Assembly: GCA_034440615.1 (NCBI GenBank)
Contig: JAOTOM010004737.1
Coordinates: 248,001 to 312,000 of the forward strand
DNA: 64,000 bases
Reading direction: 5' to 3'
Origin: Ashinkailepas kermadecensis
Taxonomy: Eukaryota > Arthropoda > Thecostraca > Neolepadidae
Below are positions 1 to 10,988 of the stretch, piece after piece. A program made the translations under genes and the position numbers. Positions within the stretch are counted from its first letter, which is position 1. Every line of letters starts with the position of its first letter. The notes under the pieces are model-generated. The model was given only the letters and a program-made list of their open reading frames with translations, was not told the origin of the DNA and did no database searches.

Positions 1-3000
1 GTGTATCCAGCCGAGTGGTTCCCTCCACAAGACTGAAGTGTATCCAGCCGAGTGGTTCCCTCCACAAGACTGAAGTGTATCCAGCCGAGTGGTTCCCTCC
101 ACAAGACTGAAGTGTATCCAGCCGAGTGGTTCCCTCCACAAGACTGAAGTGTATCCAGCCGAGTGGTTCCCTCCACAAGACTGAAGTGTATCCAGCCGAG
201 TGGTTCCCTCCACAAGACTGAAGTGTATCCAGCCGAGTGGTTCCCTCCACAAGACTGAAGTGTATCCAGCCGAGTGGTCCCTCCACAAGACTGAAGTGTA
301 TCCAGCCGAGTGGTTCCCTCCACAAGACTGAAGTGTATCCAGCCGAGTGGTTCCCTCCACAAGACTGAAGTGTATCCAGCCGAGTGGTTCCCTCCACAAG
401 ACTGAAGTGTATCCAGCCGAGTGGTTCCCCTCCACAAGACTGAAGTGTATCCAGCCGAGTGGTTCCCTCCACAAGACTGAAGTGTATCCAGCCGAGTGGT
501 TCCCTCCACAAGACTGAAGTGTATCCAGCCGAGTGGTTCCCTCCACAAGACTGAAGTGTATCCAGCCGAGTGGTTCCCTCCACAAGACTGAAGTGTATCC
601 AGCCGAGTGGTTCCCTCCACAAGACTGAAGTGTATCCAGCCGAGTGGTTCCCTCCACAAGACTGAAGTGTATCCAGCCGAGTGGTTCCCTCCACAAGACT
701 GAAGTGTATCCAGCCGAGTGGTTCCCTCCACAAGACTGAAGTGTATCCAGCCGAGTGGTTCCCTCCACAAGACTGAAGTGTATCCAGCCGAGTGGTTCCC
801 TCCACAAGACTGAAGTGTATCCAGCCGAGTGGTTCCCTCCACAAGACTGAAGTGTATCCAGCCGAGTGGTTCCCTCCACAAGACTGAAGTGTATCCAGCC
901 GAGTGGTTCCCTCCACAAGACTGAAGTGTATCCAGCCGAGTGGTTCCCTCCACAAGACTGAAGTGTATCCAGCCGAGTGGTTCCCTCCACAAGACTGAAG
1001 TGTATCCAGCCGAGTGGTTCCCCACAAGACTGAAGTGTATCCAGCCGAGTGGTTCCCTCCACAAGACTGAAGTGTATCCAGCCGAGTGGTTCCCTCCACA
1101 AGACTGAAGTGTATCCAGCCGAGTGGTCCCTCCACAAGACTGAAGTGTATCCAGCCGAGTGGTTCACAAGACTAGTGTATGCAGTGGTCCTCCACAAGAC
1201 TGAAGTGTATCCAGCCAGTGGTTCCCTCCACAAGACTGAAGTGTATCCGCCAGTGGTCCTCCACAAGACTGAAGTGTATCCAGCCATGGTTCCCCACAGA
1301 CTGAAGTGTATCCAGCGAGTGGTTCCCTCCACAAGACTGAAGTGTATCCAGCCGAGTGGTTCCCTCCACAAGACTGAAGTGTATCCAGCCGAGTGGTTCC
1401 TCCACAAGACTGAAGTGTATCCAGCCGAGTGGTTCCCTCCACAAGACTGAAGTGTATCGCGGGCCTCCCAAGACTGAGTGTATCCAGCCAGTGTCCTCCA
1501 CAAGACTGAAGTGTATCCAGCCAGTGGTTCCCTCCACAAGACTGAAGTGTTCCAGCCGAGTGGTTCCTCCACAAGACTGAAGTGTTCCAGCCAGTGGTTC
1601 CTCCACAAGACTGAAGTGTATCCAGCCGAGTGGTTCCCTCCACAAGACTGAAGTGTATCCAGCCGAGTGGTTCCCTCCACAAGACTGAAGTGTATCCAGC
1701 CGAGTGGTTCCTCCACAAGACTGAAGTGTATCCAGCCGAGTGGTTCCCTCCACAAGACTGAAGTGTATCCAGCCGAGTGGTCCCTCCACAAGACTGAAGT
1801 GTATCCAGCCGAGTGGTTCCCTCCACAAGACTGAAGTGTATCCAGCCGAGTGGTTCCTCCACAAGACTGAAGTGTATCCAGCCAGTGGTTCCCTCCACAA
1901 GACTGAAGTGTATCCAGCCGAGTGGTTCCCTCCACAAGACTGAAGTGTATCCAGCCAGGGTTCCCTCCACAAGACTGAAGTGTATCCAGCCGAGTGGTCC
2001 CTCCACAAGACTGAAGTGTATCCAGCCAGTGGTCCTCCACAAGACTGAAGTGTATCCAGCCGAGTGGCCTCCACAAGACTGAAGTGTATCCAGCCGAGTG
2101 GTTCCCTCCACAAGACTGAAGTGTATCCAGCCGAGTGGTTCCCTCCACAAGACTGAAGTGTATCCAGCCGAGTGGTTCCCTCCACAAGACTGAAGTGTAT
2201 CCAGCCGAGTGGTTCCTCCACAAGACTGAAGTGTATCCAGCCGAGTGGTTCCCTCCACAAGACTGAAGTGTATCCAGCCGAGTGGTTCCCTCCACAAGAC
2301 TGAAGTGTATCCAGCCGAGTGGTTCCCTCCACAAGACTGAAGTGTATCCAGCCGAGTGGTTCCTCCACAAGACTGAAGTGTATCCAGCCGAGTGGTTCCC
2401 TCCACAAGACTGAAGTGTATCCAGCCGAGTGGTTCCCTCCACAAGACTGAAGTGTATCCAGCCGAGTGGTTCCCTCCACAAGACTGAAGTGTATCCAGCC
2501 GAGTGGTTCCCTCCACAAGACTGAAGTGTATCCAGCCGAGTGGTTCCCTCCACAAGACTGAAGTGTATCCAGCCGAGTGGTTCCCTCCACAAGACTGAAG
2601 TGTATCCAGCCGAGTGGTTCCCTCCACAAGACTGAAGTGTATCCAGCCGAGTGGTTCCCTCCACAAGACTGAAGTGTATCCAGCCGAGTGGTTCCCTCCA
2701 CAAGACTGAAGTGTATCCAGCCGAGTGGTTCCCTCCACAAGACTGAAGTGTATCCAGCCGAGTGGTTCCCTCCACAAGACTGAAGTGTATCCAGCCGAGT
2801 GGTTCCCTCCACAAGACTGAAGTGTATCCAGCCGAGTGGTTCCCTCCACAAGACTGAAGTGTATCCAGCCGAGTGGTTCCCTCCACAAGACTGAAGTGTA
2901 TCCAGCCGAGTGGTTCCCTCCACAAGACTGAAGTGTATCCAGCCGAGTGGTTCCCTCCACAAGACTGAAGTGTATCCAGCCGAGTGGTTCCCTCCACAAG

Positions 3001-3769
3001 ACTGAAGTGTATCCAGCCGAGTGGTTCCCTCCACAAGACTGAAGTGTATCCAGCCGAGTGGTTCCCTCCACAAGACTGAAGTGTATCCAGCCGAGTGGTT
3101 CCCTCCACAAGACTGAAGTGTATCCAGCCGAGTGGTTCCCTCCACAAGACTGAAGTGTATCCAGCCGAGTGGTTCCCTCCACAAGACTGAAGTGTATCCA
3201 GCCGAGTGGTTCCCTCCACAAGACTGAAGTGTATCCAGCCGAGTGGTTCCCTCCACAAGACTGAAGTGTATCCAGCCGAGTGGTTCCCTCCACAAGACTG
3301 AAGTGTATCCAGCCGAGTGGTTCCCTCCACAAGACTGAAGTGTATCCAGCCGAGTGGTTCCCTCCACAAGACTGAAGTGTATCCAGCCGAGTGGTTCCCT
3401 CCACAAGACTGAAGTGTATCCAGCCGAGTGGTTCCCTCCACAAGACTGAAGTGTATCCAGCCGAGTGGTTCCCTCCACAAGACTGAAGTGTATCCAGCCG
3501 AGTGGTCCCTCCACAAGACTGAAGTGTATCCAGCCGAGTGGTTCCTCCACAAGACTGAAGTGTATCCAGCCGAGTGGTTCCCTCCACAAGACTGAAGTGT
3601 ATCCAGCCGAGTGGTTCCTCCACAAGACTGAAGTGTATCTCCTCCACAAGACTGAAGTGTATCCAGCCGAGTGGTCCCTCCACAAGACTGAAGTGTATCC
3701 AGCCGAGTGGTTCCCTCCACAAGACTGAAGTGTATCCAGCCGAGTGGTTCCCTTCACAAGACTGAAGTG
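1..3769. repeat. 37-bp minisatellite, about 100 copies
   Basis: Head-to-tail copies of a 37-bp unit (GTGTATCCAGCCGAGTGGTT, then CCCTCCACAAGACTGAA). The array runs off the left edge, so its true size is larger. Most units are identical. Units with one- or few-base losses cluster at about 1020-2080 and again at 3500-3660. Because 37 is not a multiple of 3, three units make a 37-residue periodic reading. The - strand unit has no stop codon in any frame, which leaves open frames of about 900 codons that I regard as non-coding. It probably lies in the receptor intron upstream of exon A. Confidence 0.97.
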
Positions 3770-4439
3770 CGCATCGCCACCGAAACGTCCAGCGAAAGGT
3801 GCCCCTCTCAGAGAAATCGACGCTTGTAATGAAGGTCCACACACACTCCGTCTGTTTGTTGTCCAGACCAGTGGCACCCCCTAGGGGTGAGTGATGCATC
3901 GCCCCCTGGACGAGTGCTCTCAATCTCGATAACAGGCTGCTCCGGGTCCACCGGTCTGCAACGCTGGTGCGCTTAGATGATACATACCTCTGATGAAATA
4001 TTGCTGCTGGTGGCAATATGCTCCAATACAGCCAGTAATGTCGCCAATGAAAATGCAGCTCATCGCCAAGGGGATGAACTGGTTATGAGAAAGGTCACTG
4101 TAAAACAAGGAACACTACTTGTTCTTCAAGAGTGGATTGTTGTTCTGCTTGTTCTACAATAGCTACTTTACGAAAGCGGTCGTCTATGCAGCTCGGTTAA
4201 CTTTGCAACTCTTTCACCCGGAAAAATGGAACAAAAAGCGGGCCATCGACTTGGTGTCCTGGAACCACGGACAAGAGTGGGATGAGTGGGAACGAGTGGG
4301 AATTCGCCTTCGGCTCAAAATCGTCGCTACTCGTGTTCATCTGCATTCTAAGATGGAAAGATCAGTCGGCATCTGAACAACTGCGGTGGATGCCCCAGTC
4401 GAGGAATACTGGCTGCGTTCACCAGGCGTGAAGCGTCCG
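3770..4439. other. Unique sequence between two minisatellites
   Basis: No family, splice-bounded exon or repeat recognised. The short open frames show no known motif. Confidence 0.5.
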
Positions 4440-4650
4440 CCAGGCTGGACACACATCCAAGTCTGCACACAACCGCCGTCCGCCAGACTGGACACATATC
4501 CAAGTCTGCACACGACTGCCGTCCTCCAGACTGGACACATATCCAAGTCTGCACACAACCGCGGTCCGCCAGGCTGGACACATATCCAAGTCTGCCCACA
4601 ACCGCCGCCCGCCAGGCTGGACACATATCCAAGTCTGCATGCAACCGCCT
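4440..4650. repeat. 43-bp minisatellite, about 5 copies
   Basis: Five copies of a 43-bp unit starting CCAGACTGGACACATATCCA, with a few substitutions per copy. It lies in the same intron as the 37-bp array and is unrelated to it in sequence. Confidence 0.93.
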
Positions 4651-5278
4651 TCAGAAATTGAAACTGGAAGCTGATAGCGGGCGGTTTCATTGCCAGGCCA
4701 TGGCCGTGTCGGAAGTCCGTCAGCACGCAGCCACCCGCTGACTGTCGGCCCCGGCACCGCAGAGCCGAGCACTTCCGCAACCTAGCAATTCGTGGCGACC
4801 TTATCGTGACGCAGCTATTCGTGGCTGCCGCATCGTCACGTAGCTATTCCTGGCCGTCGTATCGGCCCTGAAGCTCAATCTGGCGCGCGTCCCAATCGAG
4901 CAGCGCGTACGTTATATATTTACGTGTTTGATTTGATCTGGACGAGAGGCACATAGAGACGCAGACACGGGGCACAACGCGCACCAAACTTAACGCGTCC
5001 GCCGTGGTGGCATGCCCGTGGGCCTCGCTGCGGAACACCTGGACGCACCGGCGGAGCCAGGCAGTGGGCAGGGTGTGGGAGTGCTTGGGCCATACCCGCT
5101 GTGCGGCGTTTGAGATGTCAAAAGGACGCTAAACGGAGGAAATACAACATATCCAGCAAAATTTGACTCCGGAAATTTGGAATCAGCCCTGTGCGTGTGG
5201 CGCATCATCTTGTGTGGTTCCACTTTCAAGGGGCCCTCGGGCAATTGTCACGAAATATGTTCGCTTTCTATCCAACAG
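4651..5278. other. Intronic sequence before exon A
   Basis: No further GABA-B-like exon is visible here. The last 20 bases form the 3' splice site of exon A. Confidence 0.5.
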
Positions 5279-5449
5279 ATGTCGTTCGGCGCTTTTTCTC
5301 CAGCACTGAGCGACCGAACGTCGTTTCCGCTCTTCTTCCGGACGTCGCCGCCCGAGTCGGCCCACAACATGGCGCGGTTGGCGTTTGTGACGCACCACAA
5401 GTGGGACTGCGTGGCTACCCTCAGTCAGAACCTGGATATGCATACGCTG
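5279..5449 (+). CDS. GABA-B-R: GABA-B-type receptor, exon A (ligand-binding domain)
   Basis: Encodes 57 residues beginning MSFGAFSPALSDRTSFPLFF, followed by a FRT..PES.HN.AR segment, then AFVTHHKWDCVATLSQN, and ending HTL. The S-P-A-L-S-D/N-R..FP.FFRT..P...HN.AR pattern is the family hallmark of GABA-B ligand-binding domains; its serines lie at the GABA carboxylate contact in R1 subunits. The W-D-C-V-A-T segment matches the GWxxVAT strand. The acceptor is TATCCAACAG at 5269-5278 after a pyrimidine-rich stretch, and the donor is CTG|GTGAGT at 5450. The exon is phase 0 at both ends. The methionine at 5279 is not the protein start, because about 150 residues of domain should precede it. A 28-bp minisatellite starts at the exon end and repeats its last bases and donor. 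Confidence 0.85.
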
Positions 5450-5727
5450 GTGAGTGCACGTGGCTGCCATGACGCTGGTGAGTGCACGCCGTCGTCATGG
5501 CTCTGGTGAGTGCACCTGGTTGCCATGGCGCAGGTGAGTGCACGTCGTTGCCATGACACTGGTGAGTGCACACCGTTCCCATGGCAATGGAAAGCGCACC
5601 TGGTTGCCATGGCACTGGTGAGCGCGCGTGGTTGCCATGGCACTGGTGAGCGCGCGTGGTTGCCATGGCACTGGTGAGCGCGCGTGGTTGCCATGGCACT
5701 GGTGAGCGCGCGTGGTTGCCATGGCAC
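5450..5727 (+). repeat. 28-bp minisatellite built on the exon A splice donor, 10 copies
   Basis: Units start at 5450, 5478, 5506, 5534, 5562, 5590, 5618, 5646, 5674 and 5702. The unit is GTGAGTGCACGTGGTTGCCA followed by TGGCACTG. The first five start GTGAGT, the sixth is GAAAGC, and the last four start GTGAGC. Each is preceded by CTG, CAG or ATG, so nine of ten units carry a good 5' splice-site sequence. The tail of exon A (ATGCATACGCTG) matches the unit end (CCATGACGCTG), so the repeat period reaches into the exon. Confidence 0.93.
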
Positions 5728-6478
5728 GGACTCGATATGTCACTGGATGGGATGCAGCCCGTGGCGATAGTGTTATCAGTGAATCGATGACGTTAGCGGC
5801 AGATATTTGCTCATTTTTGGACTTCAGCTCTAAACTGGCCAAAATCATGTCGATTTGGGCCCTTGGGAACCTGGAGTTGAAAGAGGACATGGATGCGAGT
5901 ATTCTTAGCTGTTTCCTTGTCGTCGCACTGCTTATTTTTGGCTGGATCGCACCATCCGCAACCTCGGGAGGTATAACAATTTGCCGCAATGTTCAATCAG
6001 CGAACAGACCCCATCACCATGTGCAAATAATAACGCTAGCATTTGTTCCACTTAATGTGTTGCAAAATGGCGTCAACACGCAAAACGGATGTGGTGTTTG
6101 GTTGAATACTCCCTCCTCTCCCCTTTTTGACGATGCTTCATAAACTGGCAGATATATGGTAATGAAATTGTGTGACGTTTTACAAATTGATGGGCATATC
6201 CTGTACAACAACAATTTGGAAATCCGTTGATAAATATAGAAACTGCGAGGATGCAAAGTCCACCAACCGGCCGGCTCGCCGGCCCAGCCTCCGGAAGTCC
6301 AAGGTCACACAGGTTCGTTGGTGCAGTGGAATGGTGACGTGGTGTGGTGCGGCGGCCGATTTCGACCTTATTTGATCCTGAAGGCCTGAGTTCATGTAAT
6401 TTATACTGACGAGAGTTCACTACAGCCATAATCTACCCGCCAGATTTTGTGCTCCCTGCTTCAGTAGTTTTGGAGATC
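5728..6478. other. Intron A-B, unique part
   Basis: A + strand open frame crosses 5712-6143 but has no recognisable motif and starts in the minisatellite, so I do not call it a gene. Confidence 0.45.
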
Positions 6479-7546
6479 TTAACACGCGCACGTCCGGGGG
6501 GGGCAGATATCTGCCCCCCTGCGGTTTTTCCTAATTTGCCGCCATACTAATCGGGTTAGCAAGGCCAAACCTCGTATGGCTGCTCAATAGTCTTTTCCGC
6601 ATATCCTCAGAAATTTTTGACCTTCGGTCATCTCAAGTCAGGTCACCAGGTCAGGCGAAGTGACCCAACATCCCTCGGAGTCTAGGTGGCATCACTTCCA
6701 CAATAATTGGGTGATTGATTTCAAACTTATAACACGTCATGATCTCATCAGGGACTATAATATATATCTCGTTTTTTTCGTAGCATTGACCTGAGGTCAG
6801 GTCGCGGCCATGGCTTCCCCCATTATAGGCCTATGGTAAAATATACAAATGTTTCTTGGTTACATATTTGTTCTCGGAATGACCTCACAACGGTCATGGC
6901 GTGTAATTGGAAGCTATTCTCAATGTTACCGCTGACATTTTTGCTCAGTGACCTCACCAAGGTCATCTGAGGTCACCTGAGATCACTAGCACATTTCTGC
7001 GCATTATATCGCACTGCATTGAGCTAGAAGGCTGAAATTACCGTCATTGTGCTTATATCGCCAAGACGTGTCGATTGATACATTACATGGCCTCCTTAGG
7101 CTACCTCATGACCTTGACCTGAGGTCATAGTTTCGGAGTTGACCTGACCTTAAATCACACAGCGTATTGTCGATAGCACATTTCAGGGACTGTCGAATAG
7201 CATTCCCCGTTTGTTTCTATCTGTTACAGGTCCTGAGATATGTGTCAATATCCGAGGGTCCCACCCGATCTGGTCGAATTTGACCTATGATGACCCAGTG
7301 ACCTAAATATTGACCTGAACGAAAAAAATGACCGAAATACTTTCGATAGAGCTTGTCACCAGCTATCCAATGCCGTTTTCCGTTTGTCGCTACCTAGCAT
7401 AGTTCTGGAGATCTTAGGGGGGCAGACATCTGCCCCCCCGGACCGGCGAAGTTGGCGCGGACCGCCGGACGTGCAAATGTTAAGGGGGCCGAATGTGCTC
7501 CCCTCCGGTGCGCGTTATATGAGAGGCCCTCCGGCGCGCGTGTTAA
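6479..7546. mobile_element. TTAA-flanked non-autonomous element, CACGCGC ends (copy 1)
   Basis: It starts TTAACACGCGCACGTCCGGG (6479) and ends GGCGCGCGTGTTAA (7546), so both edges are TTAA with CACGCGC inverted termini. This is the target-site form of piggyBac-type elements. Just inside each end is a G-run/C-run palindrome (GGGGGGCAGATATCTGCCCC at about 6496; a similar one at about 7418). The interior has no transposase and is packed with AGGTCA/TGACCT half-sites (for example 6781-6800 and 7105-7125). It shares both ends with 25033-25552. Confidence 0.68.
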
Positions 7547-8354
7547 TTAGCTCTTCGGCTTCTCGTCAAAGTGCGCCAGTATACGAGAAACGCTCCTCTA
7601 TCCCAAGAGAGTTGTCTTAGCTAGGAAATTCCGAAGGGCTGCATTGAGACAATGCTCAACGTTTCGCCACCAGACCATCATCAGGAGACCTTCATTATCT
7701 GACATGCTTTGTGATGAGCTCCTGAACCTGTGCTGAAGCGGGGTATATCTTGCGGCAGTGAAGGCAACCAGATGTCAAGATCCGACCTGGCCACTTTGTG
7801 GGGTAGGATGGGGGGATGGGGGGGGCATTAGGAGCTAGATCAATGTTAGCATTTGACAGGGATCCAGCTCTGGAACTGCGGGAGTCACCCCAACCATTTG
7901 GATAGACAACAAGCAAGAGCCAGGACCCAGCCAGCCAGACGTTTGTGTTATTGAATCGGCAAGGACGAAATTCTGTTCTTTGGTTTTTCAGCGTCTGACC
8001 ATAGCTTAGAATGGTTCAATTTTCATAGGAAACAAACATTAGATAGGGTGCACAATTATGTTGTTGCCAAAGATGTTCAATGTATTGGCATCCAATTGAC
8101 TGTTACACGACTTCGATGCAAAAACGCAGTTGATTAAATACGAACCACTTTTATTCTTGAATGGTGACAACTGTAGTCGCCTGATGCCTACTTCCCAGCT
8201 CTGTAACCATCATCCTGAGGGATTGAGGTTGTCAGATATGTTTTACTGCGCATTACAAAAACAACAAAAACAATTGTTATCTTAACATTGAAATTCATGC
8301 GTAACATAACGGAGGTGGACGAAGGTAAGTTGTTTGTATCATATTCCACAACCT
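7547..8354. other. Intron A-B, unique part
   Basis: No recognised coding or repeat family. A G-rich run (GGGATGGGGGGGGC) lies near 7810. Confidence 0.4.
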
Positions 8355-8487
8355 GCCACTCCGGCCCCGACACCGTTGCTATGCCCAGCCACTCCGGCCC
8401 CGACACCATGGCTATGCCCAGCCACTCCGGCCCCGACACCGTTGCTATGCCCAGCCACTCCGGCCCCGACACCGTTGCTATGCCCAC
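8355..8487. repeat. 33-bp minisatellite, 4 copies
   Basis: Four near-identical 33-bp units (GCCACTCCGGCCCCGACACC, then GTTGCTATGCCCA). As 33 is a multiple of 3, both strands read open through it, but there are no exon borders and no conserved product. It lies about 400 bp before exon B. Confidence 0.92.
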
Positions 8488-8896
8488 CAGTTACGCCCCA
8501 GCAGGGGCAAAACTGCATTAATTGCTCTCATTTGACCGTCTGGGATGTTATGCAAAGCCAAACAGAACATTGGCAGCTACAGAAATATAGTCGGGTCCTG
8601 CCTAGCTCATTCGCTGGAATATTACTCATTATGCACAGAAAATAAAAATGAATTCTGCTTGCCATTCTTAATATGGGCGATACGAATACCAGCATGGAAA
8701 AAAATGATTTAACGTCACACATTGCTGACTTCTAATATTCGTCAGTTGGTCGCCTAATCATAGGCATCTCCGTTCATTGGGATGTGGGATGTGGCTCCAG
8801 CACAAGGCACCAGTTATTCCCGCTCGTGTGAAACGTCCAGAGATGAAGGTGCCGAGCTGCTGCTGTTGACCTGTGGCCGTCGTGTCCACCGGCCAG

Positions 8897-9001
8897 GCTA
8901 TCAACGATCTGGTCACCGAGCTCGAGAGGAACAACATAACCCTTCTGGCGACGGCCACGTTCACCATCAACGACTACCAAGAGCAGATGAGCACACTTAA
9001 G
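8897..9001 (+). CDS. GABA-B-R: GABA-B-type receptor, exon B (ligand-binding domain)
   Basis: Encodes 35 residues, AINDLVTELERNNITLLATA, then a TFTINDYQEQ-type segment ending STLK. It follows exon A without a gap in the family alignment (HTL+AINDLVTELE corresponds to the helix after the ATLSQN strand). It holds one N-glycosylation sequon (N-I-T). The acceptor is ACCGGCCAG|GCT at 8896/8897 and the donor is AAG|GTGAGC at 9002. It is phase 0 at both ends, so 105 bp keeps the frame. The upstream intron contains the 28-bp array, a TTAA-flanked element and a 33-bp array. A short GGCTAC microsatellite lies 50 bp after the donor. Recognition rests on reading the protein by eye; the fit to neighbouring exons on both sides makes chance unlikely. 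Confidence 0.86.
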
Positions 9002-9049
9002 GTGAGCGCCATGATGATACGTGGATACCTGGCAAACGTTGTCGCCGCA

Positions 9050-9093
9050 CGGCTACGCCTCGGCTACGGCTACGGCTACGGCTACGGCTATGG
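9050..9093. repeat. GGCTAC hexanucleotide microsatellite
   Basis: About six tandem copies of a GGCTAC/GGCTAT-type hexamer, starting some 50 bp downstream of the exon B donor. Confidence 0.85.
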
Positions 9094-10367
9094 CATGTCT
9101 ACGTCGGTTGACTTGCGCAAGTTCTGCACGTAATGGCTCTTTTCAGAAATGCTTGTCCGCATTTCTTTTTCAAAGCGCAAATTTACTTATCGCTTTCGTC
9201 GCAATTACCATCGTTGTCGCTCTCTAACACTTCGTGAGACGTCTTAGGTCATCTTATGCGCTTTTTTATTCCGGCACATAAATGCTCAACTGAAGGCATC
9301 AAAATCCACCGTAGCCATTCAGCCTGCTATGTGATTAAACAAAGCGAATCGGCCTAATACGAATATGGCCGAATGCGTCAGTTTTTCCCACTGCAGACAA
9401 CTGCAAAGTGTGCATTGTCTAACCTGACCACGGTCTAAAGGCAGAATTAATTGTGTCAAGTTGTTTAAATACGCTTTTAATCCCAAATGCATCCGTTACT
9501 TTTTGCGACGTTTGTTGTGTGTTGTAACGGCATGAAGTCCAAGCATGTGTCTGCAACCCGGAACCGCATTGGCCTAGTGTTGGCATTGTTCGCGTACGAC
9601 CGCGATCGACGCATTTTGCTGCCACCAATGAAAGCGGCAGTGCGTGTTGCGGATCATGTTGAGTAGTAGGAGCTCCAAGATGCAACCGCGCGTATTCAGC
9701 TGCCACTTCATTTAGAGTATTTGCTGTTGTCGCAACGCCTGCATTGTCATCCACCCCAATACTCTGCCAAACCAACAGCCGCTTACCCTTTCCACCACCA
9801 CGCCAACGCCGTCGCTACACTATTCCGGTCGGAAATGCGAGAGCCCAAGCTAGCTGTAGCGAGCGTCAGGCCATAATCGGTGGCCTTGGGTCGCTTTATC
9901 TCTCTCCCTCCGGCTGACGGCCGCTGGCTTTCAACGCACCCCTAGCGGCCCGACACACACGAATGATGCAGGCACGGGGACGATCGTCCTCGGCATTGGC
10001 CCGCTAGTGCTTTAATTTAGATTACGGTCGTTCGGCGTTGTCGCGTACATCTTGTAGGAGTTTCCCAGTGCGACCTCGACGCAGCCGAGAGGAATGGGAT
10101 GGGCGCGGACGTGGCTCTGGCAGGTTAGGAAGTTGGGCCGAGTTCAAGCGGAGGTGCAGACGTGGAAATGAAACTGTGGTTCGGAAGATTAAGTTCGCTT
10201 AAGACATATTGAGCCTGAATTAGTGTAGTGGAAGTTTTTGGTTGAGCTAGTGGAGGGAAAATTATATTGAGCGGGGGCGTGGTGCGCGCCCAATTTTGCG
10301 TATGCAACTAGCGAGTCAGGTGTGTTCGAACGTATATTAGTGTGACGTGCCACACGAACATTTATGT
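9094..10367. other. Intron B-C, unique part
   Basis: No recognised gene or element. A - strand open frame at 9419-9775 has no known motif. Confidence 0.4.
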
Positions 10368-10545
10368 GGACGCTACATGACCAATGAAGTCGATACGCCC
10401 TGAAGCCCAAATAACTAACTAACTAACCAATATTTATGGTGTGCCGGCTGCCGTACCAGCCGTATAGCGCCATCCGCCATCCATTGCCCAAATGTGGCGC
10501 TACATGACCGATTTAGTCGATGCGCCCTAAACCAAAAAAAAAACT
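10368..10545 (-). repeat. Two copies of a dispersed repeat fragment
   Basis: Two related segments, 10368-10428 and 10494-10545, share GCTACATGACC, then a GTCGATRCGCCCT segment, and end in A-rich or AACTAACTAACC sequence. A third copy in the other orientation is at 16513-16576, preceded by TTGGTTGGTTGGTT. The simple-sequence end suggests a retroposed (SINE- or LINE-tail-like) family; the family is not identified. Confidence 0.5.
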
Positions 10546-10916
10546 GAGTCCAAATGCCGTGACAAATTGAGCACGAGTAGAGAGGATCAAACCCGGGCGT
10601 AGCCACGAAACCCAGTGCAAGCATTAGCACGGAGCAGGAGGCCTCGGATTAAGCACGGGTCCCGGACGGGTATGCGGTGTGAACGGATATGGGCGGTATA
10701 TCCCGGGTGATGGGCACTGGTAGGCTGACTCAAGCTTTAGCACAGGCCCCGCTGTTCTCACGAGGCTTTGTCCTGAAGGACCTTCAGAAGGGAGCGTCTA
10801 GAAGGCAATGTTTAGCAGGAAGATTTGGATAATTTCTGATTGGTGGTATCAGGAGAAGTAAGCCTGGCATTCCGTTGTTCGACGGCACGACTTGCAGGGC
10901 GGACTTGAGCAACACA

Positions 10917-10988
10917 TGGCAGCGCCTGGCGGCATCTGGCAACACCTGGCAGCATCTGGCAGCACCTGGCGGCATCTGGCAACACCTA
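10917..10988. repeat. 10-bp minisatellite (CTGGCRRCAY)
   Basis: About seven decamers of the form CTGGCGGCAT / CTGGCAACAC / CTGGCAGCAT, with a 20-bp higher-order alternation. Confidence 0.88.

Noticed and set aside
1..3769. CRISPR-like direct repeats
   Set aside because: Units are contiguous without unique spacers, and the window is eukaryotic.
1164..4016. 950-codon - strand open frame over the 37-bp array
   Set aside because: It exists because the unit lacks stops in all - frames; content is a pure repeat cycle and the unique N-terminal part matches no family.
5495..5989. 164-codon - strand frame next to exon A
   Set aside because: Half is the 28-bp repeat and the other half has no recognisable motif or splice border.
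7640..7710. GTTTCGCCACCAGACCATCATCAGGAG wording resembling ends of Penelope-like or other retroelements
   Set aside because: Too short to assign; no reverse transcriptase or endonuclease domain nearby.
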